Positions 1 through 11,291 of a stretch of 64,000 bases of DNA are shown piece after piece. The DNA is from Diogma glabrata. Its lineage: Eukaryota; Arthropoda; Insecta; Diptera; Cylindrotomidae. The notes beneath the pieces are model-generated. The model was not told the origin of the DNA and did not search any database. It saw only the letters and a program-made list of their open reading frames with translations. The stretch spans positions 390,501,269-390,565,268 of the forward strand of contig OY856187.1 of assembly GCA_963693315.1 (NCBI GenBank). Reading direction: 5' to 3'. The position numbers and the translations under genes were made by a program. Numbering within the stretch: the first letter of the stretch is position 1; each line of letters starts with the position of its first letter.

Positions 1-469
1 AAATGTTTAACATGTTGGTCTAAAAAATGGATAGCAAAATGTATGAAAATAATGATTATTTTCAATACACTTTTAAAACCACAACCAAGCTCCTGGTCCC
101 ACATACAGATATACAGATGCCTGTATTCCTCCACATTCAAAGTTACCACTCAACATCATTTATAATCAACGTTTTAAGCCAAAAAATATGCAGGCTTTTT
201 TGGACATACTTCCGGTACAGTTGTCGAACCTATCATCATTGTTGTGACGGACGACAGACAGACAGTTGGACATTTATGTCTTTCAGACTGAAGTAATATA
301 TATTTTGTTGTAATTTAGTGCGTTTATATTTGTTGTTTAAGGTCAATAACCTAAGCTAATAATACCATATAATATTTATTTTCGTGAAAAGTGTAACTAC
401 AGATAATCAGATCAGTTTGTAAGATATATAACAAACATTTTATATATTTGTAAATGTGCTTATTTGCAG
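1..469. other. Probable intron or upstream sequence of the peroxidase gene
   Basis: No convincing exon is visible before the acceptor at 468-469. An 89-codon open frame at 27-296 has no recognisable domain and low-complexity composition, so I do not call it. The first exon in the window starts with a split codon, so at least one upstream coding exon must exist, probably outside the window. Confidence 0.4.
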
Positions 470-3400
470 ATATCGTCCATTGAATGGATTTTGTAATGAT
501 CCTAAGCACCCAAAGGATGGAGCAGCATTTTCACCGTTTGCATCACTATTATATCAACAATATGATGATTGTAAGTAATAAATAATTCAAAATAAACTCA
601 GACAAAAATAATGGAAACATAAAATAATAGATCCGTGCATCATTGTATACTCTAAAGAATCACAAACAATAAATTTTTTGAAGCACAAGTACTATTTCGT
701 TTCTACTCCAAAGATTGAATTTTTTTATTTAACTCCTAGTGATAGTTACTATAACTAAGACTTTGGGCATTGTGGCGTAAAGCAGTGACATACCCCAGGT
801 AGCCGCTGCCAATGTTAAGCAACGGACCAATCTCGGGCCAGTATTGACGAGCCAAGCCTTGGCTGGCTAGTTAGCTTTAGGCCAGGTCTGGGCCAGTTGT
901 AAATGCCTAGACTGAACCAAGGTTCAGTTAATTATATTTCGCGTTATTAACCAGTCTAATGCATTGTAAACATGTGCAGGCCAAATTATGTTTATATTTA
1001 TTTTTATATATGTTACTCTTTCCATAACCCCTTTCCACACATTTAAAGGAAGCCATGGAAAAAATTGGTTTGGTACACCTGACCCAAGTCTTATTTGCCA
1101 GACTTGGCCCCAGAACATCAGTACAAGCATGGCCCAAGCTTGAGCCGTTTGAAAATGTTAAGCCTGACCCAACGCCCAAAAGACATGGCGCGGTCTTGGC
1201 CTAGGCTTGGCCCCTTAGCTTTTTCTTACCCGAGACGGAGCGTTTTGAACCCCGGTTTTATTTTAAAAACTACGTAAAAATTATAAATTAACTAAGCAGT
1301 TATAGTAAAATGACATCGAGAGTTGTAGAATGCTAGATAAATTGTCGAAAGCTGGAACATGTGATTATAAATAAATAAAAGGAAATAAAAGTGTTTGCTA
1401 TGATTTTTGTGATTATTTGTACTATTTATCAAAGTAATATTCTAAATTTTATCTACCTGGTTTGCAGCCTACAATATCGACAACGACGACGACGACTTTA
1501 TCGACGACGTAAATGCTTTGCAATCGTCGATATGTGTCACAACATATAGAAACCTATTAAGACCTATGTCCCCACAACAACATGCGTTCGGAGGTGTTGA
1601 TGGACGAATTTTTATTGTTTATTACGTAATTTTTTTAAAAAATAGATAACTAAACAATAAATCTTACCACATAATAAAAAAAGCATAGTCCAATTTTTCA
1701 TACTAAAACGGAGTAAAAGAAAATCAAAAAAAGAAAAGCAAATTTTTTTTTATATATGTTTCTGGAACATTGCTAAAATTTAATTGCCAATAATCCAGCT
1801 AGTAACATATTCCTGCAGGAATACTCCGTAACGAAAAGCACTAAGGGTACTAACGTTGTCTGAATAGAGTTCGGCCACCAGCACTCCTAAAATATCACTT
1901 TGGCTAGTGATGTTTCACTGCTATTGCCAGTGGTATGTGATACCTTACGTTAACCCTTATACCACTAGCATGGACTGAGGTACACAGGGTTTGAGGCGTT
2001 ATATAGTCCTCATATAATATTGTTTATTTTAAATTAATTTTGAGCACTTAATAAAAGAACAAAATTTGCGATTAAAGAATACTTCTTTTATTGAATTCAC
2101 AATTATTTTATACAAAATATTTTATTCCGATTTAAATATTTTGAGTTGCTCGACCGAGTGCAAAACTAGAAGTAAAGTGTGTATTTTTCATATGACAATA
2201 ATTAATTATAATTTAACTCGACTTCCGCTGAATTAACTTAGTATTGTCGTTGTTGTTATTTGTTTTTGTTTAGTATTACCGCTACATACACTCCCCCACC
2301 AGATTTAAAATTAGAAATTTTAGATCGATTTTAGATCAATTTTAGATCAAAACGTACACTTTTGGTTGTTTTTGGTAGTTTTCTGTCCGCCAACAAGATG
2401 CTGTACGCTGGTTTTATTCTGTCGATGGAAATCGTCGTGTTCTTCCCGTGAATGTCCACGATGAAAAATTTACGCAGTTTGCGTATAACTGTAAACGGCC
2501 CTTCGTAAGGTGTACTAAGGGGTCCTTTTACTTTGTCCACTCGAACAAAAACGTGTGTACAGTTGTTAAGATCTTTAGGGATGAAAATGTCGGTCTGATT
2601 AGATTGCCTTGGAGAAATAGGAATTAGTGTTTGCATATTACTTCGCAATCTTTTAATGAACTCAGAAGTATCGGAACTGTTGGCTGTTGGAAAGTCGACG
2701 AAGAATTCGCCGGGAACCTTAAGAGTTTGACCATACACTAGTTCTGCAGGTGTGCAGTCGAGGTCTTCCTTGAAAGAGGTTCTTATGCCAAGTAATACTA
2801 ATGGGAGTTCTGTGCTCCAATGAACGGTATTGCATCGTGCTTTCAAAGATGCTTTAAGTTGACGATGGAAACGTTCGACAAGACCGTTTGCTTTAGGATT
2901 GTAAGCAGTTGTGCGGATTCGGTGAGATCCTAGAAGCTTAGTGAGCTCGGTGAACAGATTGGATTCGAATTGTCCGCCACGATCTGTCGTTATAACCGAA
3001 TGAATACCAAATCTAGAAATGTATTCCTGTAAAAGTGTTGATGCTATGGTACTTGCTGTCATGTCCTTTAATGGATATGCTTCTGGCCAACGTGTGAAGC
3101 GGTCTACTGTAGCCAAAATGTAGCTATATCCATTTGATTGTGGTAGTGGTCCAACGATGTCGATGTGGATATGTTCAAATCTGCAATTCGGTAATTCAAA
3201 TTTACCAATTGGAGATTTTGTGTGCCTGTGGATTTTTGATCGTTGACACGATTCACAAGATTTAGCCCATATCCCTGTGTCAACATTCATTCGAGACCAA
3301 AAATACTTCGAAGTAATTAATTTTCGCGTTGCACGTATGCCAGGATGTGATAAACCATGCAAGTTATCGAAAATCGTTTTTCTGATGCTGTGTGGGACGT

Positions 3401-6400
3401 ATGGTCGGTTATAACCAGAAGATGTCTCGCACCAGATTTTGTCGTTGCTGCCTGATGATTGTATGAACCTAAGTTTAACTTTTGATGATCTTGACGGTTT
3501 GTCAGGATCAATCAATTTCTTAAGTTCATCGTCCTCCCGTTGCTACCGCGGGTAGTTCCAATAAAGAAATTTTCAATATGAACAAAATAAAATTACCAAC
3601 GTTTTGGCACGACCAGGTTGAAGCCTGGTTTCTTATTGCGGAAACCACTTTCAAAAGCAACAAAATAAACAAAGATGTCAACAAATTTAATGCAGTACTC
3701 ACTGCTCTGCCGCAAGATGTTGTGGTTAACATCATGGACATTATTAAAGCATCCGCCACAGCACAAAATCAGTACGATTTTCTAAAAAAAGCACTTTTAG
3801 AGCGACACTCTATTAGTGCAGGCAAGCGCTTGGATAGAATTTTGTCTGGTCTTCAAGAAATGGGAGACAATACTCCATCAGAATTTTATCGCAAGCTTGA
3901 AACAGAAGCTGGCGATTCATCATTGGTCAACAATGACCTTCTTAAACAGCTTTGGCTTAAGCGCTTGCCAACTCTTTTAAGATCTTCTGTGGCTCCCTGG
4001 GCAGACAAGGATATTTCTGAAATCCTTCCTATTGCCGACAAAATCTGGGAAGTTGCTCAACCCACGTCTTCATCTATTGCTGCAACTTCGCAGTCAACAT
4101 CCCACAGCAAGGCAATGCCAAGTGATAGGGATTACGACCTTGCCAATCTCGAGTCTCGACTCGAACAACAGCTCAATAAACGCTTCGACGACCTTTGTAG
4201 CCGACTGTCTCGTCAAGACATAGGTTATAGAAGTCGTCCTTCAACTTCAAGAGCGAACTACAATTACAGACGCTCTTCTAGATCTCGTCACCGATCTTCT
4301 TCTAGATCACGAGATATTTGCTATTATCACACCAAATTTGGCAACAAAGCACGTAAATGTTTACAACCGTGCAAATACAAACAGGATGCAACAGCCTCGC
4401 AATCTAAGAACTCGGGAAACTAATAAGTCCCGCTGTTACTACGGCTAACAGTGGGATCTACAATTCACGCCGTCTTTTTGTTAGGGACGATGAAAACTTA
4501 TTACAGTTTTTAATCGATAGTGGTGCTGAAGTCTCAGTACCACCCCATACTACATTTCCACACGGCATTAAAGATCCCATTCAAACGCTAACTGCTGCTA
4601 ACGGTACAGCAATTCCAACATATGGTACTAAACTGTTGAAACTGAACATCGGACTTCGGCGTACATTCACACACACTTTCATACTGGCAGATGTTAACAG
4701 GCCTATAATAGGTGCTGATTTCCTCTCGAAGTATGACATTTTGGTCGACCTCAAAAATCGGAAGTTAATCGATTCAAAAACATCTCTTCATGTGAATGCA
4801 ATTATAACCAACTGTAATACGCCTACTCCTAAACATTTCAGCGTCGACAATCAATTCGGCACTCTCCTTAAAAAGTTTTCGTCACTTACCGAGGCACCAA
4901 ACTATGGCCTCCCAATTAAGCACAATGTAAAGCATTACATTGTGACCAATGGAAGACTTCCATCCATTAATCCAAGACGCTTGGACCCGACGAAACTCAA
5001 AGCTGCAAAGACCGAATTTGAACATATAGTGGAACTAGGTATTTGTCGTCCTTCTAATTCTCCAGTCTCCTCTCCTTTGCACATGGTTCAGAAAAAGGAC
5101 AAGGACTGGCGACCTTGTGGAGACTACAGACAGCTTAATGCTGCTACTGTTCCGGATAGATATCCCATCCCAAACATACAAAGTTTTTCCTTGCAACTAG
5201 CAGGATGCAAAATTTTTTCCAAAATAGATCTGGTAAGAGCTTATCACCAGATACCTATGGCAGATGAGGATATCCATAAAACAGCTATAACTACACCTTT
5301 TGGATTGTTCGAGTTCACCCGTATGCCTTATGGTTTACGAAACTCAGCACAGACATTCCAGCGCTTCATCAACGAAGTAACAAAGGAACTGGATTTCGTA
5401 TTCGTCTATATAGATGATATCCTCATAGCTAGCCGCTCCGAGGCAGAACATCTTCTGCACTTGGAGAAACTTTTCACTCGCCTAACCGAATATGGCATCA
5501 ACATAAAAGCCTCAAAATCCATCTTCGGCCAAAAATCACTTGATTTTTTAAGCCACTCGATTTCGGAAAACGGCATACTCCCATCGAAAGATAGAGTCAC
5601 TGCCATCTCCAACTTTCAAGCTCCAACATCAATCCGCCAAATACAGCAATTCGTAGGTATGGTGAATTATTATCACCGCTTCATACCACGTTTAGCCGAA
5701 TTGTTAGCGCCTATTCACGGGCATTTGGCATTACTGATAAAAAAAGGCAAGAACAAATCGAATTTTTCTTGGCCAGAAGACTGTAACGAGTCTTTCATGA
5801 AGGTCAAAGAATCTCTTGCCGCTGCTACTCTTTTAGCACATCCGTTGGACAACACACAGTTCAACATAACATCAGACGCTTCGAACACTGCAGTCGGAGC
5901 TGTACTACAACAGTACAATAATGGATGTTGAGAGCCACTTGCATTTTTCTCAAGGAAACTCACTCCTACTGAAGCAAAATATTCTGCGTTTGATAGAGAG
6001 CTATTAGCAATCTATCTCGCAATTAAACATTTTCGCTATTTTGTCGAAGGTCAAAATTTCTCTGTCTACACTGATCACAAACCTCTGATCACAGCAATTT
6101 CCTCCAAAACTTTAAGAAGTCCACGACAACTACGTCATCTAGATTTCATCGCACAGTTCACCACAGACATACGACACATCAAAGGTAAAGACAACGTCGT
6201 CAGTGATTGCTTATCACGTTCTGGTGAAGAATCTTCAACAGAAATCTACACTTCTACTTTCAACTTGAAAGACTTACCAAAATTGCAACAGGAGGACGAT
6301 GAACTTAAGAAATGTGTTATTTTTTTATTTCAACTGTTTTATTTTTTTATTTCAATTTTAAGATTTAATTTTATTTATTTTTTTTATAATCAGTAAATTA

Positions 6401-9400
6401 TGAGTAGAATAGAAAAAAAATGAATGTACATATTACATAATGATATAAGCATTGATTTTTGTAATTGACTAACCGTTTTATTTATTTGTTCGTTCGCTGG
6501 TTAGGTTGATTGAAGATAATAATGATGATGATTCGTTGCGTGCTATATGCGCACGATTGTTGTGGCTTCTCGTCCGAAGCTCCCGGGTTGGGCTGTATTT
6601 GCCAGATTTTTTGTTATATGTTATAGGTAATTGCTTTAATTTTGGTCGAACGTTTACACAATTATTATTAATATTTTGTTTTCCGTTACGTGTTTTTTTT
6701 TTAGATGAAAATATTTTTTTCTGATAACTTTTATATAATAATATGAAAAATTTTTTTGTTCTAATGACACAGTTAAAATTATTTGCCAATTTTAAATAAT
6801 TTTTGTTTGCACTAAGTTGTAAAACTTTCACTCGCGGATATATTAGTTTTTTTTTTAATGCTGTATATATTGTGCGTACTGCGTACCACGAGGTTGTAGT
6901 TTTTTCGTTTACCGTACCGGCGTGCTAAACGGGGTCACCACGTGAGGCGTTATATAGTCCTCATATAATATTGTTTATTTTAAATTAATTTTGAGCACTT
7001 AATAAAAGAACAAAATTTGCGATTAAAGAATACTTCTTTTATTGAATTCACAATTATTTTATACAAAATATTTTATTCCGATTTAAATATTTTGAGTTGC
7101 TCGACCGAGTGCAAAACTAGAAGTAAAGTGTGTATTTTTCATATGACAATAATTAATTATAATTTAACTCGACTTCCGCTGAATTAACTTAGTATTGTCG
7201 TTGTTGTTATTTGTTTTTGTTTAGTATTACCGCTACAGGTTCTCACACCCGTAGATCAAAATGTACAAATCAACAAATACTAAGCCCTCTAGTCGTTCAT
7301 AAAAATATTATTTGCATACAATTTTTTTAACCAATTTTCTTTTAACCAGTTTGAAATTGATTCGTACACGATACATTTTTATTTTATAAAAGATAATACC
7401 TAGTTTGACAAATTAGATTAATATACAAAAAACAACCAACAAGTCACATTGGCTTTAAATTACTATAAAATAAATTACCTTAAATTTACTTTAAAATATT
7501 CAGAAAACTAACATAAAAGGAACATTCATAATTCTCAACGAACTAAACACTAATTAGCTAAATTTCATGACGAATTGAATAACAGAAAATGATTATATAA
7601 TTAAATCGAGTACCATAAAAAATGAATAAAAACTAAACACCTTGGCAAATAAACAAAATCCTTCCCTCCAATCAAATAATAATAAACATTTAAATATCAT
7701 TAGCATAAAAACCGTAGGTATAAATATGCAATTACTGTATTCAATTTTAATTAGGTCAAACAGGACGGATTTTCATTAAACGGTACAAGGAACATATAAG
7801 TAAAGTAATCGAAAAGCTACTTAGTTAAAATACATATATATTAAGAATGAAAATCGTCTCTTGAGAAACTTCTCGAATTTATTTTATCTGTATGAGCATT
7901 TTATTTTAAAATACAGTTCCTAGCTATCTAATATTATTCATTTTTGCTAATCAGGAAAAATGTTTGTTCAAGAGCATGATCTCTCACTGCTTCGCTACGC
8001 TTATAAATAAAGTTTTTGCGTAGACCACGCTTATAAATAAAGTTTTTGCGTAGACATTTTGTTGACGTAGAAGCAATGATTTCAAAAAGTGGTAATGAGA
8101 AATGCTAGCATATAATTTTTAATTTTTCTTCTTAAATATATGAATGAAAAATAATCAGAACTCTAGCTGATCAGTTCGGATATATGACAAATTAGCGATC
8201 AAATAAGTTAGAGATCAAATAAGCTTACTTGAAAACTTATTTGATCGCTAATTTGTCATATATCCGAACTGATCAGCTAGAGTTCTGATTATTTTTCATT
8301 CATATATTTCAAAAGAAAAATTAAAAATTATATGCTAGCATTTCTCATTACCACTTTTTGAAATCATTGCTTCTACGTCAACAAAATGTCTACGCAAAAA
8401 CTTTATTTATAAGCGTGGTCTACGCAAAAACTTTATTTAAAAGCGTAGCGAAGCACGCCGGGCCCTCCTAGTCAACATTATTACGCATATTACGCATATG
8501 ATCTCTTTTATTCCGACGACTCGATCTACCACTCACATCCAATCGTTTACGACGTGGTCTTGGCATCGAAATAAATAAATATATCAATATATCAAAAATA
8601 TCAAACAAATAATATCAATTTTTATATCAATAAACAAAATATCTTTATATCAATATCAAATATCTTTATATCAATTATCAAATATCTTTATATCAATAAA
8701 CAAAATAATCGAAATAATATCGAAAACCGTCCATGTACAAAGACAAAAGACGACTGAAATGAAATACACTGAAATTTTATTAGAACGCATACAATACGTT
8801 TATTACTACCCACTACCAAAGAAAATATAAAAAAGAAAATATAAAAAAATAACACGATAACACGATCTAACTCAAAACCTATCTCACACATAAGAAAAAC
8901 TTCGAAATGAAATTACGTTTCGAAATGAAATAAATGTACGTTTATTCACTTCTAAAGAAATAAAAAAACTAACTGAGATGAGAAAAAATAAATATAAAAA
9001 AGAAAATTAATTTTTAAGTTTCGTTTTTGTTGTTCGTTGTTCGATAGCTAATATATAAAAAAGAAAATATAAAAAAATAAAATAAATTTTTAATTTCGTT
9101 TTTGTATGTATGCAAACTTATAATGCATATGTATATAAAAAGTTTTTCGTATATAATAACTTTTTTATTTATGATCCGAAAAATCCCAATCCCAATCCCA
9201 GACCTAAGTTACAGTAATATCAGTTAGCACTGAAAATTTGAAATCAATCAAAATTCGAATAAAAAAGCCTTAGGCTCCACAAAATTTTGCGTTAGCGTAT
9301 TAATATATAAGATTTTACTATTCTGTAAAAGTTCAATTTTGATTTTTTCCTTCAGCAATTCTATCAGTTCGTAAAACAAAGAAGTATGGAAAAAAACTTC

Positions 9401-11274
9401 CATTGGCACGAGATTTATCAAATACAATTCTAAATAAATGTGTACCATATGATGTGTTCATACCAGGCGCACCTGCAATGGGAGGAATAATGTTTGGACA
9501 ATTAGCCACTCATGATGTTAGTTTTCGCATAAACACACAAAAACAAGAAGGTGGACCAGGTCCACAATGTTGTAAGCCTGATTTTTCTGGTATTCAACCA
9601 AAAAACAGATCCCATCCAACATGTGATGCGATCAAGATACCAAAAAATGATTCTTTTTTTGGGGCTTTTAACCATAGGTGCATGAACTTTTTGCGAAGTC
9701 AAAATGCTTATGATAATCAATGTCTTCTTTCTTCGTTAAAACAAGTAAGGCATTTTAATGATATATTTATATGTATTTAATATTGGATTAATATTTTAGA
9801 TGAATGCAGTTACAAGTTGTCCAGATTTAAGTGTTGTATATGGAAATTCAGATGAACAGTTAGCCACCTTAAGAACTATGATAGACGGGAAATTGAAAAC
9901 TAATCCCACCGGCTCATTTCCTTTGGATGCGAATGGTAACCCTTTTGCTGGTGATGTTCGTTTTAGTCAAACTACTATGTTAGCTATTCTTCACAACTTA
10001 TTCCTTCTAGAACATAATCGTGTTTGCGATAATATTAAAGCAAGTTGTCCTTCATTATCTGATGAACAACTATTTCAAGAATGTAGACGACTTGTAATCG
10101 CAGAATACCAACATATACTTTTTAATGAATGGTGGCCGATTTTTGCACGTAACTAGCTATATTTAAACAAACAATTTTAACAAAATTTACAAATATAATT
10201 ATGTTGAACAGATACACTTAAACGCACATCAGCATTTAAAAAACACTGTGACGCACCTCTTGTCACCACTACCACTGAATTTGCACACGGAGCATTTCGT
10301 ATTTTACATTACTTTACTCCACAGACATTTATACAATACAGTGAAGGTACATACTTACTAATTCAAACTCAAAATAGACACATAATCTATTATTTTGTTC
10401 CCAGCCGGTGTTCCAGTATCGGAAGTTACACTATCCGACAGTCTAGGTGACCTAACACCTTTAACAACCAGTTTTAGTAATGTAGTGCGGGCATTATATT
10501 ACCAACCAACCAATTTCAATGGATGCTTATTTGAAGTTGTTATATAATTATTAAATGGATTTTTAGATAATCTTATTATTTTATCGAATTTTAGATAATG
10601 AACAAACTTTTTAAAAACAGTCGAGGTATTGGTATTGATATATTTTCATTTGATGTACAAAGAGGTAGAGACTGTGGCATTCAACCATATTATGTATTTG
10701 CACAAAAATGTCTATTCAAAACTATCAAAACTTTCGATGACTTAGAACCAGAAATATCAAAGACAGTAAGATTTCAAAATATTATTTGCATAACGTTTTA
10801 GCTGTACTATACACAATTAATCCATATTTTAGGATATTGCTGAACTAAAACGTCTTTACAAGTCCGTCGAGGATATTGATTTATATGTCGGCCTTAGACT
10901 GGAAAAAACCAAAACTAAATATAAATTTGGTCCAACAACAACCTGTATTGTTTCAGAACAATTTTATCGCTACATTAAAAACGACCCCTTTTATTATAAA
11001 AATAAACATAACCCTTATCCGTTTACCAAAGGTTTGTTTTTTTAATTGTACGTTATTAAGAGTTATAAAAAAATATTTATTTTACCATTATATTACAGCA
11101 CAGTTAAACGAAATTTGTAAGGCAAGTTTTGCAAGAATTATTTGCGACAATGGGAGAGTTTCCAAAGTTCCAAAAAATGCATTCTTGCAAGTAGGGCCGG
11201 ATAATCCGGAAGTGTCATGTTCTAGCATTCCAAGTGTTAAAGTTGTTGATATTTTGAAATCTTGTAACGTATAG
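470..11274 (+). CDS. Animal haem peroxidase (peroxinectin/chorion-peroxidase type), 5'-partial, 8 exons
   Basis: Exons: 470-570, 9356-9744, 9800-10148, 10212-10346, 10405-~10535, 10595-10765, 10833-11031, 11099-11274 (stop TAG). All have GT-AG borders and matching phases, giving about 549 residues; the N-terminus lies upstream. The family oxidises substrates with H2O2, usually as a secreted or extracellular enzyme. Visible landmarks in order: the domain entry [10 protein letters not shown]; the distal-haem motif [11 protein letters not shown] with Gln and His; the AGDVRFSQ stretch with the catalytic Arg, followed by [10 protein letters not shown]; the proximal-His region [21 protein letters not shown]; and the C-terminal DIDLYVG and [10 protein letters not shown] blocks. 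Odd points: the Asp and Glu that form covalent haem esters in mammalian peroxidases are Thr and Gln here, and the usual His of GRDHG is Cys. Intron 1 (8.8 kb) contains a Gypsy element and a foldback, while the others are 55-67 bp. The exon 5 donor is ambiguous (10535 or 10538). Fold and family are secure; subfamily and substrate are not. Confidence 0.88.
780..1250. repeat. GC-richer interspersed repeat with reiterated GGCC/TTGGCC motifs
   Basis: This roughly 470-bp block stands out from its AT-rich surroundings. It carries many copies of short motifs such as CTTGGCC, GGCCCAG and GGCCAGG in both orientations at each end, separated by an AT-rich centre. That is what a non-autonomous DNA transposon with subterminal repeats looks like. 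The superfamily is not assignable by eye. Confidence 0.4.
1466..1610. repeat. Dispersed repeat fragment with a CGA-rich tract
   Basis: A short (CGACAACGACGACGACGAC-like) tract is followed by a stretch around 1557-1600 that closely matches sequence near 63730-63770 (shared ATGTCCCC..CAACAA.ATGCGTTC core). The two copies indicate a dispersed repeat family. It is in phase with no peroxidase exon. Confidence 0.4.
1992..2286 (-). repeat. LTR (functional 3' LTR of the minus-oriented Gypsy element)
   Basis: 295 bp with TG...CA ends on either reading. It matches the LTR at 6943-7237 with no difference noticed by eye. It is preceded by the target duplication GGTT and, on the minus strand, follows a purine tract. 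Confidence 0.93.
2291..2300 (-). promoter_or_regulatory. Polypurine tract of the Gypsy element
   Basis: On the minus strand GGTGGGGGAG lies four bases before the LTR start. This is the expected position of the plus-strand primer for reverse transcription and supports minus orientation of the element. Confidence 0.7.
2331..3537 (-). pseudogene. Gypsy integrase (3' part of pol), separated from RT by inversion
   Basis: Open for roughly 400 codons. In order it has a short RNase H-integrase linker, an HHCC zinc finger ([11 protein letters not shown] then CESCQRSK), and the DDE core: Asp in HIDIVGPLP, Asp in [10 protein letters not shown] and Glu in [12 protein letters not shown]-terminal barrel-like region with [12 protein letters not shown] follows. 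The frame itself looks undamaged, but it has lost its upstream pol. The first codons match the end of the plus-strand pol at 6291-6312, which marks the breakpoint. With no start of its own and no attached RT it is not expressed as a normal Pol. Confidence 0.9.
3539..4423 (+). pseudogene. Gypsy gag, 5'-truncated at inversion breakpoint
   Basis: The frame is open from the breakpoint, with the first ATG at 3578, and encodes 281 residues from there. It has the Ty3-type capsid pattern: [10 protein letters not shown], then TALPQDVV, then LWLKRLP about 100 residues later. An Arg/Ser-rich stretch is followed by a CCHC-like finger of the type [11 protein letters not shown]. It is on the plus strand, opposite to its LTRs and integrase. 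A few N-terminal residues may be lost at the junction near 3537. It ends at a TAA, with pol in the -1 frame. Confidence 0.85.
4420..6312 (+). pseudogene. Gypsy protease-RT-RNase H (5' part of pol), inverted, with nonsense codon
   Basis: It lies in the -1 frame relative to gag and overlaps the gag stop. The order is aspartic protease (LIDSGAEVS, from about 4510), RT with [41 protein letters not shown] and the YIDD box (about 5407-5418), then RNase H ([24 protein letters not shown]). A TGA at 5929-5931 interrupts the RT-RNase H connection where the family usually has Trp. The reading frame ends at the inversion breakpoint, at QEDDELKK, which is also the start of the integrase on the other strand. 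Confidence 0.9.
6313..6922 (-). other. Untranslated leader of the Gypsy element
   Basis: Sequence between the primer-binding site and the inversion breakpoint. It is AT-rich. A 117-codon minus-strand frame (6478-6831) has no Gypsy gag similarity and is probably chance. Confidence 0.5.
6923..6940 (-). promoter_or_regulatory. Candidate tRNA primer-binding site
   Basis: Read on the minus strand, TGGTGACCCCGTTTAGCA starts two bases inside the LTR. TGG pairs with the universal tRNA CCA end. The tRNA species is not assigned. Confidence 0.65.
6943..7237 (-). repeat. LTR (functional 5' LTR of the minus-oriented Gypsy element)
   Basis: 295 bp, apparently identical to 1992-2286, and followed by the target duplication GGTT at 7238-7241. 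Confidence 0.93.
7242..7987. other. Peroxidase intron 1, no feature seen
   Basis: AT-rich sequence with no open frame of interest, repeat or RNA structure that I can support. Confidence 0.5.
7988..8455. mobile_element. Foldback element with two 222-bp arms
   Basis: The left arm 7988-8209 and right arm 8234-8455 are near-perfect inverted copies of equal length around a 24-bp loop. The termini read TGCTTCGCTACGC and its complement. Each arm holds a short tandem duplication built around CGCTTATAAATAAAGTTTTTG. There is no coding capacity. Such long arms with a tiny loop fit a foldback or snap-back MITE. I could not identify a clean target duplication; the right edge continues into CGCCGGGCCC, which may belong to a larger parent element. 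Confidence 0.85.
8456..9355. other. Right part of peroxidase intron 1, simple AT-rich sequence
   Basis: Contains short-period A-rich arrays (ATATCAATAT-like at 8580-8700; AAAATATAAAAAAGAAAA-like near 8820 and 9050). A 32-codon basic minus-strand frame at 8468-8566 is described under findings. The intron ends with the acceptor TTCAG at 9351-9355. Confidence 0.5.
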
Positions 11275-11285
11275 AAATATGCTTA

Positions 11286-11291
11286 AATAAA
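11286..11291 (+). terminator. Polyadenylation signal of the peroxidase gene
   Basis: AATAAA starts 12 nt after the TAG stop codon. A second AATAAA follows near 11306. Confidence 0.6.

Larger units (their letters stand above)
571..1991. other. Left part of peroxidase intron 1
   Basis: AT-rich intron sequence with two recognisable repeats (780-1250 and 1466-1610, listed separately). A short stretch at 1810-1990 looks like a remnant of another dispersed repeat. No exon is seen here; the peroxidase reading frame passes from 570 directly to 9356 without a gap in family homology. Confidence 0.5.
1992..7237 (-). mobile_element. Gypsy (Ty3) LTR retrotransposon with internally inverted gag-RT segment
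   Basis: Two direct 295-bp LTRs (1992-2286 and 6943-7237), apparently identical by eye, flank a 4.65-kb interior. The 4-bp target duplication GGTT is present on both sides (1988-1991, 7238-7241). On the minus strand the LTRs run TGTAGCGG...GCCTCA, a primer-binding-like TGGTGACCCC lies 2 nt inside the right LTR, and a purine tract abuts the left LTR, so the element is minus-oriented. The integrase agrees with this orientation but gag, protease, RT and RNase H (3539-6312) are on the plus strand. Gene content and the zinc-finger integrase place it in Ty3/Gypsy. It cannot be autonomous: pol is split, inverted and has a nonsense codon. It sits in peroxidase intron 1. Confidence 0.92.

Noticed and set aside
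27..296. 89-codon plus-strand frame as a first peroxidase exon
   Set aside because: It lacks peroxidase similarity and no donor joins it in phase to the exon at 470.
3578..6312. Two independent Gypsy insertions in opposite orientation instead of an inversion
   Set aside because: There is only one pair of LTRs and one target duplication. The integrase and RT halves meet at the same pol codons with a shared 22-bp overlap, which one rearranged element explains more simply.
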